DNA from: CALKWS01 sp035302405
Lineage (GTDB): Bacteria > Actinomycetota > Actinomycetes > Actinomycetales > Beutenbergiaceae
Assembly (NCBI GenBank): GCA_035302405.1
Contig: DATGSR010000111.1
Coordinates: 1-64,000 of the forward strand
DNA length: 64,000 bases
Direction: 5' to 3'
Positions 36,212-45,104 of the stretch are shown one piece after another. Made by a program: the position numbers and the translations under genes. The number at the start of each line of letters is the position of its first letter. The first letter of the stretch is position 1. The notes under the pieces are model-generated. The model was not told the origin of the DNA and did no database searches. It was given only the letters and a program-made list of their open reading frames with translations.

Positions 36212-36993
36212 TGGGCTGGTTGGAGCAACTGGGCGCCGACTTTGCCCAGACGATCTACAGCGGACCGATGCTGGCGGCGTTACCGATCGCTCTGCTTGCG
36301 GGCTTCATCTCCTTCGCTTCCCCGTGTGTGCTGCCGCTGGTGCCTGGGTACGTCGGCTATATCTCCGGTATGAGTGGGGCCGACATCCTCGGCACGGCTG
36401 AGAATGTCCGTCGGTCACGAGTGCGGCTGGTAGCGGGCGTGAGCCTGTTCATCCTGGGCTTCACCGCCGTTTTCGTGCTCCTGACGATGGCGCTCAGTAC
36501 CGCCGGGTTGTTCCTGGTGCGCTGGCAAGACCTCATCACCCGGCTGCTCGGGGTGCTGGTGGTGGTCCTCGGCGTGGCCTTCATCGGCCGGATCCCGTTC
36601 CTGCAACGCCAGCGCCGCCTGCAGATCAACCCCAAAACCGGCGTGCTGGGCGCACCGGTGCTCGGGGTGGTATTCGGCCTGGGTTGGACTCCGTGTATGG
36701 GCCCAACTCTGGCCGCGGTGCTGGCCCTGGCGCACCAGGCCGCCGACCCGGGCCGGGCACTGGTTCTAGTGATCGCCTATTGCCTAGGGCTGGGAGTGCC
36801 GTTCGTCATGGTAGCCATGGGGTTGAAGTCCTCCGAGCGGATGATGGGCTTCCTACGCCGCCACCGGGTAGTGATCATGCGCATCGGCGGGGTGATGTTG
36901 GTGCTCATTGGTCTGGCCCTGGTCACCGGCCTATGGGGGGCCCTGACCCAGTGGATGCAGGGTTACATCGCCGGTTTCGAGACCATTATCTGA
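36211..36993 (+). CDS. ccdA: Cytochrome c biogenesis protein CcdA
   Basis: A 260-residue six-helix membrane protein of the DsbD/CcdA family. The two conserved Cys lie in SFASPCVLPLVPGYVGY (helix 1) and GLGWTPCMGPTLAAVL (helix 4). It carries electrons from cytoplasmic thioredoxin to TlpA-like proteins outside. The ATG shares one base with the tlpA stop (TAATG), and its stop overlaps resB (TGATG). Confidence 0.96.
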   Translation: MGWLEQLGADFAQTIYSGPMLAALPIALLAGFISFASPCVLPLVPGYVGYISGMSGADILGTAENVRRSRVRLVAGVSLFILGFTAVFVLLTMALSTAGLFLVRWQDLITRLLGVLVVVLGVAFIGRIPFLQRQRRLQINPKTGVLGAPVLGVVFGLGWTPCMGPTLAAVLALAHQAADPGRALVLVIAYCLGLGVPFVMVAMGLKSSERMMGFLRRHRVVIMRIGGVMLVLIGLALVTGLWGALTQWMQGYIAGFETII

Positions 36994-38783
36994 TGGCCGG
37001 TTACACACCCCATGGCCTGCGCGGCACAACGGAGACCGGTGCGGAAAGCATGAGCGGTACCGAGAGCAGCAACGGACGGAAGAATCCGGCGCGGCCACCC
37101 GCAAAGTGTGCCGCTGCCGGCAACGGGCGCGCGCCGTCGTCGGTGTCGGGCCGTACCAAGGGGCTTGGTGTACGTGGCTGGCTGCGCTGGATCTGGCGGC
37201 AACTGACCAGCATGCGGGTGGCACTGCTGCTGTTGCTGCTGCTGGCGGTGGTGGCCATGCCCGGGGCCTTCTTCCCCCAGCGGAGGGTGAACCCGATCCT
37301 GGTTAACCAGTATTTCGAGGACAACCCCGCCCTGGCGCCGTGGCTGGACCGGGCCTACATGTTCGACGTGTTCTCCTCGCCCTGGTTCTCCGCGGTCTAC
37401 CTGTTGCTGTTCGTCTCTCTGATCGGGTGCATCGTGCCGCGCACCAAGGTCCACCTGGAGGCGCTGCGGTCCGAACCCACGAAGGTACCAGCGCGTTTCA
37501 CCCGCTTCCCGGTGCGCTCCGAGCGCGTGGTTCATGCAACTCCTGGGCAGGTGAGCGTTCGACTGCACGCGGCCTTCGGGCGGCGCTACCGCACCAAACT
37601 GGGCACTGAGGCACCGAAGGGCCATGGTGGAGCGGGACAGGCGAAAGCGTCAACTACACCCGACGCCACGGCGACCAGCAACGAATCGGCCATACGCACC
37701 ATCTCCGCCGAGCGCGGCTATGGCAAGGAAACCGGCAACCTCGTCTTCCATCTGGCGCTGGTCGGCCTGCTGGTGGTCACCGCTTGGGGCCAGTTGGTGC
37801 ACTACCGGGGGCAGGCGATGATCACCGAGGGCTCCACGTTCGTCAACTCCGCTCTGGACTATGACTTCTTCGAGGCCGGTGCGCTGTTCGGCGCCGACGG
37901 GGTGGCCCCCTACCGCATCCGCCTGGATGAGTTCGTCCCGGACTTCACGGTCGATGCCCAGGCGCGCGACTTCACCGCATTCGTCACGTTGTTCGAGACC
38001 GACGGCACCACCAGTGAGCAGACCATCCGCGTCAACCACCCGCTGACTGTGGGCGGATCGCGGGTGTACCTGATGGGTAACGGGTTTGCCCCGGACCTGA
38101 CCATCACCGACGCCAGCGGTGAGGTCGCCCACGACGGCCCGGTGCCCTTCATCCCGGCCGATGACGATCCCGGATACGCCTCCACCGGCGTGGTGATGGT
38201 TCCCGATGCCAACGACGGCGACCCGCAGGTGGCGTTCAACGGGTCCTTCCTGCCCACCGCCCTGCGCGATGACGACGGCGCGTACCTGGGCTCGGCCCAC
38301 CCCCTGCCGTTGGATCCGGTGCTGGTGCTGCAGATGTACACCGGCGACCTGGGGCTGGACGAGGGCGTCCCGCGCAGCCTGCTGACACTGGACACCACCG
38401 ACCTGGACCAGGTCACCGCCACCGGCGACGACGGCGCGCAAGCACCGGTGCAGTTGGAACTGGCACCCGGGGAGAGCGTGGAACTGCCCAACGGGCACGG
38501 CACCCTGACCTTCAACGACCTGCCCCGGTTCGTGGCCCTGGACCTGCGTTATGACCCGTCGCCGATCTGGCAGGGCATCTTCGCCACGCTGGCCTTCGGT
38601 GGGCTGATCGCAGCACTGTTCTTACCGCGCCGCCGTATCTGGGTGCGTCTGGTGCCCCGGGCGGACGGGGCCACAGTGGTGCACGCCGCCGCGCTGGCCC
38701 GTCACGACGATCCCGGCCTGCGGGCTGAACTGGACCGCATCCTGACTGCCCTACCCCCGGATGGAGCAAGGAAGAAGCAATGA
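36993..38783 (+). CDS. resB: Cytochrome c biogenesis protein ResB
   Basis: A 596-residue ResB/Ccs1 family protein. After a roughly 60-residue polar N-terminus, helices appear at about residues 75-95, 125-145, 245-265 and 555-575, with a large extracytoplasmic domain between the last two (ALFGADGVAPYRIRLDEFVP to LDLRYDPSPIWQG). With CcsB it forms the system II heme export and ligation complex. The ATG at 36993 was chosen because it overlaps the ccdA stop; an earlier frame lies inside ccdA. It overlaps ccsB by 4 bases. Confidence 0.93.
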   Translation: MAGYTPHGLRGTTETGAESMSGTESSNGRKNPARPPAKCAAAGNGRAPSSVSGRTKGLGVRGWLRWIWRQLTSMRVALLLLLLLAVVAMPGAFFPQRRVNPILVNQYFEDNPALAPWLDRAYMFDVFSSPWFSAVYLLLFVSLIGCIVPRTKVHLEALRSEPTKVPARFTRFPVRSERVVHATPGQVSVRLHAAFGRRYRTKLGTEAPKGHGGAGQAKASTTPDATATSNESAIRTISAERGYGKETGNLVFHLALVGLLVVTAWGQLVHYRGQAMITEGSTFVNSALDYDFFEAGALFGADGVAPYRIRLDEFVPDFTVDAQARDFTAFVTLFETDGTTSEQTIRVNHPLTVGGSRVYLMGNGFAPDLTITDASGEVAHDGPVPFIPADDDPGYASTGVVMVPDANDGDPQVAFNGSFLPTALRDDDGAYLGSAHPLPLDPVLVLQMYTGDLGLDEGVPRSLLTLDTTDLDQVTATGDDGAQAPVQLELAPGESVELPNGHGTLTFNDLPRFVALDLRYDPSPIWQGIFATLAFGGLIAALFLPRRRIWVRLVPRADGATVVHAAALARHDDPGLRAELDRILTALPPDGARKKQ

Positions 38784-39889
38784 TCGCAGAACTCGGCACC
38801 CTGAGCACCCTGGTCATCTACGGCGCCATCGCCAGTTACGTGGTGGCCATGATCGCCTTCGCTGTGGACCTGTCCGGGTTCGGTAAGGACGCCCCGGCCG
38901 ACCGGCGCCGTCGCGCTGCGGGCATCGCGATGAGCACCGCCTGGCTCGGGATTGCCCTCCACGTGGGCGCGGTGGTGCTGCGGGGAATCGCCGCCGGGCG
39001 GGTGCCGTGGGCGAACATGTATGAGTTCACGCTGATGGCGATCATGTTCACCGTGGCGGTCTTCCTGGTGGTGAACCGGCGCAAGGACATCCGCTACCTG
39101 GGCCTGCCGGTGATGTTCCTGGCTGTGATCACGCTGCTGGTCGCGATCACGCTGCTGTACGTGGCCGCCGATGGGGTACAGCCAGCACTGCAATCCTACT
39201 GGTTGGTAATTCACGTGTCGGTGGCCACGGTCGCCACCGGGCTGTTCAGCGTGGGAGCGCTGGCCAGTGTGCTGCAACTCATCCGCCACGGCGATGAGCG
39301 GCGGCGCGCCCGGGCTGGTGCTGAGTCCGGCGGTGGCGCCGACCCTGGAGGCGACCCCGGTGGGGGCCCACCTACTGGCGACGGGCGCGGCGTCACCGTA
39401 GGCAACTCGCGCAGGACTGTGGCGGCCCGGGAGCAGGTGGCTGCTGGCGATGGCCGCACCGTTGTAGCCGTCGGTGCCGACGGCGGCCCGGTGGCGCTGG
39501 ACCTGGGTGGGGAGGAACCCGAGGTGGAACCGGCCCGGCCGACGTTCTTCTCCCGGATGCTAGACGCCTTCCCGGCCTCGGAATCCTTGGAGCGTTTTGC
39601 CTACCGGCTCAACGCGGTGGGCTTGGTCGGCTGGACCTTCGTGCTGGTCACCGGTGCGATCTGGGCCGAGTACGCCTGGGGCCGGGCCTGGGGCTGGGAC
39701 CCCAAGGAAGTCGTCTCGCTGGTGGTGTGGATCATCTACGCCGCCTATGGTCACGTACGCTTGACCACCGGCTGGAACAAACGGACCGTCGCCTACTTCT
39801 CCCTGGCCGGCTTCACCGCACTGATGTTCAACTACTACGGCGTGAACATCTTCATCAACTCCCTGCACTCCTACGCCGGCGTCGGTTAG
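38780..39889 (+). CDS. ccsB: c-type cytochrome biogenesis protein CcsB (ResC)
   Basis: A 369-residue heme-handling membrane protein with eight helices. The tryptophan-rich heme motif reads WGRAWGWDPKEVVSLVVWII, and conserved His residues lie in HVGAVVLRGIAAGRVPWANM and the final helices (NIFINSLHSY). Between the fifth and sixth helices there is a roughly 90-residue Gly/Ala/Asp-rich cytoplasmic loop (about 175-260). It completes the tlpA-ccdA-resB-ccsB operon. No cytochrome c gene is visible in the window. Confidence 0.95.
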   Translation: MIAELGTLSTLVIYGAIASYVVAMIAFAVDLSGFGKDAPADRRRRAAGIAMSTAWLGIALHVGAVVLRGIAAGRVPWANMYEFTLMAIMFTVAVFLVVNRRKDIRYLGLPVMFLAVITLLVAITLLYVAADGVQPALQSYWLVIHVSVATVATGLFSVGALASVLQLIRHGDERRRARAGAESGGGADPGGDPGGGPPTGDGRGVTVGNSRRTVAAREQVAAGDGRTVVAVGADGGPVALDLGGEEPEVEPARPTFFSRMLDAFPASESLERFAYRLNAVGLVGWTFVLVTGAIWAEYAWGRAWGWDPKEVVSLVVWIIYAAYGHVRLTTGWNKRTVAYFSLAGFTALMFNYYGVNIFINSLHSYAGVG

Positions 39890-40179
39890 TCCGAATCGGG
39901 CGGGTTGAAACAGGTGGGCCCGGGGCCCAACTACAGCGTCGAATCCAGCGCTCTGGCCTTCAGGCGGCTATGTTCCGCACGGGTCTCGCCCGCAGCGTTC
40001 TCGCAGCCAACCGATCGTCTCGTACCGGGCGGGCACACCGAGGAGCACCGTAATCGCCGTATCGGCTCCGCCACTCATGTCACCTTGAAGTGAGCGCCCC
40101 CGCACCCTACCTGCGTCGGTAGCCGCTTCTGAAAGGCACGCGGACTCGGTGCGTGCTGCTCATGATGAAACGATGTCCA
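39890..40179. other. Gap after ccsB with no gene seen
   Basis: The 290 bases after ccsB contain short frames with no ribosome binding site, conserved motif or long open run. It leads into the phosphoketolase remnant and is probably decayed DNA. Confidence 0.4.
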
Positions 40180-41395
40180 TGTCGGCACCGACGCCCGCGG
40201 TGCTGGGCTACGTCCTGTCTCACGCCTACGGCGTCGCGTCGACCACCCGGACCTTGTCGCAGTGGCCGTGATCGGTGATGGCGAGGCCCTGCTGGAAAGC
40301 TGGATGCGTAGCTACCTCCCCGAGGACTTATTCGGTCCCGATGGTCGGATCAGGAGATGCTCTCGGAGCATCAGGTGCGGGGCTGGCTGGAGGGTTACCT
40401 ACTCACTGGTCGGCACGGGCTGCTCAACAGTTACGAGGCGTTCATCCGCACCATCGACTCGATGTTCAACCAACACGCCAAGTGGCTCGACTCCAGCCGG
40501 GAGATCCCCTGGCGGGTGCCGGTGCCCTCGCTGAACTACCTGCTGTCCTCCCACGTGTGGCGCCAGGACCACAACCGGTTCTCCCTCCAGTGCCCTGGCT
40601 TCCTCGGCGTGGTGATGAACAAGACCGCCGGCGTCACCCGCATCTACTTGCCCCGGGACGCCAACACCCTGCTGTCGACGTTCGACCACGTGCTGCGCAC
40701 CCGCAACTACGTCAGCGTCGTGGTCGCGGGCAAGTCGCGGGCAAACAGCCTGGGCCGCAGTCGCTGACGATGGATGAGGCCGTGTTGCCCTGCACCCGCG
40801 GGACCGGGATCTGGGACTGGGCCGGCTCGGAGGATCCTGGCAGCAAGCCCGACGTCGTGCTCGGCTGCGCGGGCGATGTCCCGACGATGGAGGCGATCGC
40901 CGCGGCCAGGCTGCTGGGCGCGCGGCTGCCGGAACTACGGGTGCGGGTGGTCAACGTCGTCGACCTCATGCGCCTGCAGGACGAGCGGGAGCACCCCCCA
41001 CGGACTGAGTCACCCCAACTTCGACGCCCTGTTCTCCGTCGACCGGCCGGTGATCTTCGCGTTCCACGGCTACCCGTCACTGGTGCACCAGTTGACCTAC
41101 CGGCGCACCAACCATCACAACATCCACGTGCGCGGCTTCAAGGAGAGGGGCACCACCACGCCCTTCGACATGCTTATGCTCACAACGACCTGGACCGCTA
41201 CCGACTGGTGATCGACGTCATCGACCGGGTGCCGGGCCTGGCGGAGCGGGAGTCCGCGCTGCGCCAAGAAATGCTCGACACCCGCGTGCGCGCCCGCCAG
41301 TACACCCGCGAGCACGGCCAGGACCTACCGGAGGTGCGGCAGTGGGTCGTCCCAGACGGCGACAACACCCAGCGTGCGGACACACCCGACCCGAC
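40180..41395 (+). pseudogene. Phosphoketolase (XFP) pseudogene, heavily deleted and frameshifted
   Basis: Fragments in three frames match xylulose-5-phosphate/fructose-6-phosphate phosphoketolase in the correct order. They are AVLGYVLSHAYGV and HPDLVAVAVIGDGEA, then SWMRSYLPEDLFGPDGRI, EMLSEHQVRGWLEGYLLTGR, GLLNSYEAFIRTIDSMFNQH, SLNYLLSSHVWRQDHNRFS, DVVLGCAGDVPTMEAIAAAR, HPNFDALFSVDRPVIFAFHG and DLDRYRLVIDVIDRVPG. At least two internal deletions and several frameshifts are needed. The longest intact piece is at 40357-40767. The original enzyme (about 800 residues) splits sugar phosphates to acetyl phosphate. Confidence 0.88.
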
Positions 41396-41611
41396 ACCGG
41401 CGGGGACAACGAGTAAGGGCCCACCCGGTCCGGGGCCGCCCCCTCTTGGCGACCATTCGGTGCGCGGACGGTGGTCGTGGTGCTGTCGGTGCGACCGGTG
41501 ACCTGGCCCCGCGCATGGTCATTCCCGCCCTGGTCGAACTGCGTGAGCGTGTGGCAGGGTTCGGCGTTTCGCGGGTGGGCTCCCCGACGAAGGTGGCCGA
41601 GAAGCAGGAGC

Positions 41612-41733
41612 GACGCTACACACGCCGCCGGCCTAGATCGCAGTCCGATAATGACACGGGGTGAAACGTTCATCAACCCTTCATCACTGGCGCTGATCCA
41701 GCGGGTGCACACCCATAGCGCCTCCCCTAACGT
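41612..41733 (+). repeat. Promoter-region duplicate of 35291-35402
   Basis: From GACGCTACACAC through AGATC.CAGTCCG, TGAAAC.TTCATCAA and GCGCCTCCC.TA the sequence parallels 35291-35402 closely. The main difference is about 10 extra bases (near 41700-41710) between the box and the -10. One copy drives the cytochrome c maturation operon and the other the copper storage protein. Confidence 0.75.
41667..41687 (+). promoter_or_regulatory. Copper-region direct-repeat box B
   Basis: TTCATC at 41669-41674 and a second perfect TTCATC at 41680-41685. It is the best of the five boxes. A TAACGT at 41728-41733 may be the -10, and the copper storage protein starts at 41792. Confidence 0.65.
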
Positions 41734-41791
41734 CGTACTCCCGCGCCGTCAAGAGTCGGGGAATCCCACCGAAGACAGAGGAGAGAGAACA

Positions 41792-42193
41792 GTGAGAACC
41801 ACAGAGATGATCAACACCTACCCTGCCGAGATCAGCCTCGACCGGGACCTACTTGCCCGGGTCGTGGACACCCTCGTGGCCTGTTCCCAAGCCTGTACCG
41901 CCTGCGCCGACGCGTGCCTGAGCGAGGACACGGTCGGCGAATTGCGCAAGTGCATCCGCACCAACCTGGACTGCGCCGACATCTGCAACACAACCGCTCG
42001 CGTGCTGTCGCGCCACACCGGCTATGACGCCAACCTCACCCGCGTCCAACTCCAGGCCTGCGTCCAGGCCTGCCGGTCCTGCGGCGACGAGTGCGAGCGG
42101 CACGCTGGCCACCACGAGCACTGCCGCGTTTGCGCCGAGGCCTGCCGGGCGTGCGAGAAGGCGTGCAACGAACTGCTCGCCGCCATCGGCTGA
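41792..42193 (+). CDS. Four-helix-bundle copper storage protein (Csp-like)
   Basis: A 133-residue cytosolic protein with about 16 Cys spaced as CxxxC/CxxC along helices (ACSQACTACADAC, CADIC, CVQACRSCGDEC, HCRVCAEACRACEKAC). This is the four-helix-bundle copper-binding (Csp1/Csp3) pattern, which stores many Cu(I) ions in the bundle core. It has no signal peptide, so a Csp3-type cytosolic role is likely. The GTG at 41792 follows GAGGAGAGAG. It is preceded by box B, unlike typical CsoR control. Confidence 0.9.
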   Translation: MRTTEMINTYPAEISLDRDLLARVVDTLVACSQACTACADACLSEDTVGELRKCIRTNLDCADICNTTARVLSRHTGYDANLTRVQLQACVQACRSCGDECERHAGHHEHCRVCAEACRACEKACNELLAAIG

Positions 42194-42490
42194 CCCCACC
42201 CTGGCCCGCTACCCAGGCGCGCATGAGTTCGTCGCAGTCGCACCCGTGCGTGATGTGCAGCACCTCGGCCACGCGGACGCAGACCCCCGCGCCGTCCATG
42301 TCGAAGTGCGCCGCCTCCTGCGGCGGTGGCGGGTCGGGCTCGGCGGGTGCCTCCTGAGCGGTAGTCGACATGCGCGCGCCCGCGCTCACCTCAGGCAGGA
42401 CCGCCGGCCGTGTGGGTGTGATGGGGCGCCGCAGGGCGAGCCACATCGCTACCAGGACCACACCAAGGCCTGCGGCGGTCCGCCACACCT
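42194..42490. other. Gap between the copper storage gene and a fragment region
   Basis: No gene is supported. A minus-strand reading frame beginning at 42488 (MWRTAAGLGVVLVAMWLALR) has one hydrophobic helix but runs antisense into the copper storage gene and matches nothing I recognise. Confidence 0.35.
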
Positions 42491-42663
42491 CGACGGCCGC
42501 TCACCAAGGCGCCGGCGTCCAGGGCGAGGTCCAATAGACGCCGCCGCGACGGGTGCCCCCAGCCGGTGCTCCCAGCGATGGGTACCAATACCTCGCTCGG
42601 GATGCACCCACCGCCGTGCGCCGCCAACTCTGCTTCAGTGGCACGGAGGACGATGGGCTTACA
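42491..42663 (-). pseudogene. Possible C-terminal fragment of a PglZ/alkaline phosphatase-like protein
   Basis: About 55 codons on the minus strand read LRATEAELAAHGGGCIPSEV then LVPIAGSTGWGHPSRR. The AHGGGxxPxEVLVP pattern is like the end of PglZ-type phosphatase domains. The remainder of such a protein is absent, so it would be a scrap left by recombination. It is a weak call based on one motif. Confidence 0.3.
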
Positions 42664-43312
42664 GTCCCTGGAGGATCTCCTCCATCTCAGCGATCTCGTC
42701 CTGTTGATCAGCCTTGATCTCCTTACCGAGTTCGAGCATCGTACGGTTTTGCCCGTTGTAGATTTCTTCCTCAGCCATGGTGAGCGCACCCTGGTGATGG
42801 GCGATCATCAACTGCAAGAACCGCCGGTCAAAATCGATGCCGGAGAGCCCTTCGAGTTCGATCATGGCTTCCTCCTGGCTCATCCCGTCCATGTCCATGC
42901 CGTCGTGACCATCCATTTCCTCCATAGGACTTGACTCCTTGCCTAGATCTTCCAGCCAGGACGTCATCTGCTCGATCTCTGGGCCTTGGGCTGCGGAGAT
43001 GCGCTCAGCCAGGGCTCGGACTTCCTCCGACGCGGCCTTCTCTACCCCCAGGTCGGCCATCTCGATGGCACCCTCGTGGTGGACGATCATCGTCTGGGCA
43101 AACACCGTGTCTACGTCATTGTGGATGTCGTCGGGGATCTGGTCGACCTCCTCCTCACTGGAAGGCTCGGTCGTCGCCGTCCCGGTCGTTTCCGGGGCCT
43201 CAGTACCGGCCCCTGCCGGGTCGGCCTGGTCTTGCGCAGTACCGCAGCCGGCCAAGGTCAAGGCGAGAGCAAGCGCGCCGGCGGCAACGATGGGACGGGG
43301 TGTGATCTGCAC
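42659..43312 (-). CDS. DUF305 lipoprotein
   Basis: A 217-residue exported protein. The GTG at 43312 follows GAGAAGAAG and gives a lipoprotein signal (IVAAGALALALTLAGC). DUF305 ferritin-like helices follow with two copies of the HH motif (MIVHHEGAIEMADLGVEKAA and LMIAHHQGALTMAEEEI). An internal Met/Asp-rich stretch (MEEMDGHDGMDMDGMSQEE) could bind copper. DUF305 proteins are frequent in copper and silver resistance loci; their exact role is unsettled. The gene is separated from box E by about 90 bases. Confidence 0.92.
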   Translation of the reverse strand: MQITPRPIVAAGALALALTLAGCGTAQDQADPAGAGTEAPETTGTATTEPSSEEEVDQIPDDIHNDVDTVFAQTMIVHHEGAIEMADLGVEKAASEEVRALAERISAAQGPEIEQMTSWLEDLGKESSPMEEMDGHDGMDMDGMSQEEAMIELEGLSGIDFDRRFLQLMIAHHQGALTMAEEEIYNGQNRTMLELGKEIKADQQDEIAEMEEILQGL

Positions 43313-43400
43313 TGGAGTCTTCTTCTCAAGAGGTTGATAAGGCAATTCGCTCCGAGTCAACCAAGAACGTTGGAGCCGCATCCAGCCGCCCAGACGATAT

Positions 43401-43421
43401 TTCATCACCTCTTCATAGAAT
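43401..43421 (+). promoter_or_regulatory. Copper-region direct-repeat box E
   Basis: TTCATC at 43403-43408 and TTCATA at 43414-43419, 11 bases apart, in the gap between the leftward DUF305 gene and the rightward small membrane protein. Read for the rightward gene it has the same orientation as the other boxes but is about 220 bases from its start. Relative to the DUF305 gene it is inverted. The remaining intergenic DNA (43313-43643) shows nothing else. Confidence 0.45.
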
Positions 43422-43643
43422 CCGGCGAGATCTTCATGGCGCCCACAAGTGATGACCAGGAGCGCCGATACCAGCGGGGCGGGAAACGATGCGTTGTCCG
43501 TCCACTTGACCTCGCTACCGGGTGATCTCTAGCCGTGGTTGGTCAACCCATTGGAGAAAGCGGCTTCAGCGATTCTTTGTCATTCGTCTACCCGGAGCAC
43601 GAGCGACATGGCCGAGAGTGGGCCTTGAAGGAGAGGAGCCGAT

Positions 43644-44018
43644 ATGGCACCGACCATCTGGTTGACGCTTACCGCAGTCATACTGCTCTATGTCGCCCTC
43701 GGCATCTGGGCGGTGGCGACGATCTTCCCCAGCCGTGCGAACAGTCATGGAGCGGCCCCGATGCACGCCAACCACCGCTCCCGCCTGCTCGCTATCGCGG
43801 CCCTGGCCATCCTGGTCTTACTCGCTGCCGGCCGCTCGCTCGGTGAGGCACTCCCAGTGGCCGTGCTGCTCGTCTGCCCGCTGATGGTGATCGGCATGAT
43901 GTTCATCGGACACGACAATCACGCTCACCAACGCCAGGGCGCCGATGTGCCGACTCCCGTCGGGCATCCCTTGGCAGACCGCTCATCCGGCGTCAGGATC
44001 GGATCCCACCATGGGTAG
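43644..44018 (+). CDS. Small membrane protein of the copper region
   Basis: A 124-residue protein with three predicted membrane helices (IWLTLTAVILLYVALGIWAV, LLAIAALAILVLLA, ALPVAVLLVCPLMVIGMMFI) and His-rich loops and tail (MHANHRSR, IGHDNHAHQRQG, IGSHHG). The CPLMxxxMFIGHD segment recalls small DUF2933-like proteins of metal-resistance loci. A strong ribosome binding site AAGGAGAGGAG precedes the ATG. Its last 36 bases overlap the 3' end of the histidine kinase gene. Confidence 0.65.
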   Translation: MAPTIWLTLTAVILLYVALGIWAVATIFPSRANSHGAAPMHANHRSRLLAIAALAILVLLAAGRSLGEALPVAVLLVCPLMVIGMMFIGHDNHAHQRQGADVPTPVGHPLADRSSGVRIGSHHG

Positions 44019-45104
44019 CGTCACGGTGAACGTGGCGCCCCGGCCCGGCCCCTCGCTGCTGGCGGTGACGTTCCCGCCGTGGGCCCGAACGATCGCGCCG
44101 ACGACTGCGAGCCCGATTCCGGAGCCGCCATGGGCGCGATCCCTGGCCGTGTCGACCCGGTAGAAGCGATCGAACAGGTGGGGCAGATGCTCGGCGGCGA
44201 TTCCCTCGCCGTTGTCGGCCACCCGGAGCACCACTGTTGACCCTCGGCGGTCTGCGGTCAGGTCCACCTGCCCGCCGGCAGGGGTGTGCAGCAAGGCGTT
44301 GTCCAACAGGTTGGTCAGCACCTGCGCGAGCCGGTCCGGGTCGGCGTCCACCCAGGATTGGGCCGCTGCGTCCGAGACAGCCTGCTTCAGCCGAACGCCG
44401 CGCTCCAGGTAACGAGACTGTGCTGCGGCGTACCCGGCTGCGAGCAGATCGCCAGCGGTGATCTCTCGGCGGTTCATCGTCAGCCCGCCCTCCTCGGCCG
44501 TAGTCACCAGCGCGATGTCCTGCCCGAGCCGGGACAAGCGGGCGACCTGGTCACGCAGTAGCGTGATCGTCTCCTCGTTCGCGCTGTGCACTCCATCGAC
44601 AATCGCCTCAAGGTAACCATCGAAAGTGGCAAGCGGGGTGCGCATCTCGTGGGCGAGGTCGCCCAGCATCCGGGTGCGGGTCGCCTCGACCTCCCCCAGA
44701 TCTGCAGTCATGGCGTTGAACGCCTCGGCTAACTCGTCGAACTCCCGCCCCAGCCCCACCCGGGGTACCCGAGCCGAATGATCGCCACCGGCCACTCGGC
44801 GGACGGCGTTGGTGGCTGTCACCAAAGAACTATTGACTCGCTTAGTCACGAACAAACTCACGATGACCGAGGCAACCAACGCCGCCAGCAACGCCCCGGC
44901 CAAGGACAGTGCCGAGGCGGACTGGAAGGCCTCCCTGGCGTGTTGAACCACCGCCGGGTCGCTTGCCTGGCCCTGGATCATGTGGTCATGGAAGATCGCC
45001 GGCCCGACGGCGGCCACCACCACCCAGGCGGTCGCCCAGCCCACGAACACCACCACCGCCGTGGCCGCGAGCAGCCGTCCAGCCAGACCCGACAGCCGGG
45101 TCAT
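43983..45104 (-). CDS. HAMP-domain sensor histidine kinase
   Basis: A 373-residue membrane sensor. Two helices flank a short extracytoplasmic loop (about residues 38-65), then HAMP, a dimerisation/phosphoacceptor box LGDLAHEMRTPLATFDGYLE, the N-box LLDNALLHTPAGG and G-boxes VADNGEGIAAEHLPHLFDRF and GGSGIGLAVVG. The short loop suits a ligand sensed at or near the membrane. It overlaps its response regulator by 4 bases. Copper or envelope stress is the inferred signal because of the neighbours. Confidence 0.95.
   Translation of the reverse strand: MTRLSGLAGRLLAATAVVVFVGWATAWVVVAAVGPAIFHDHMIQGQASDPAVVQHAREAFQSASALSLAGALLAALVASVIVSLFVTKRVNSSLVTATNAVRRVAGGDHSARVPRVGLGREFDELAEAFNAMTADLGEVEATRTRMLGDLAHEMRTPLATFDGYLEAIVDGVHSANEETITLLRDQVARLSRLGQDIALVTTAEEGGLTMNRREITAGDLLAAGYAAAQSRYLERGVRLKQAVSDAAAQSWVDADPDRLAQVLTNLLDNALLHTPAGGQVDLTADRRGSTVVLRVADNGEGIAAEHLPHLFDRFYRVDTARDRAHGGSGIGLAVVGAIVRAHGGNVTASSEGPGRGATFTVTLPMVGSDPDAG

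Noticed and set aside
42036..42488. Minus-strand frame with one hydrophobic helix (150 codons)
   Set aside because: Its second half is antisense to the copper storage gene, and no family or ribosome binding site was recognised.
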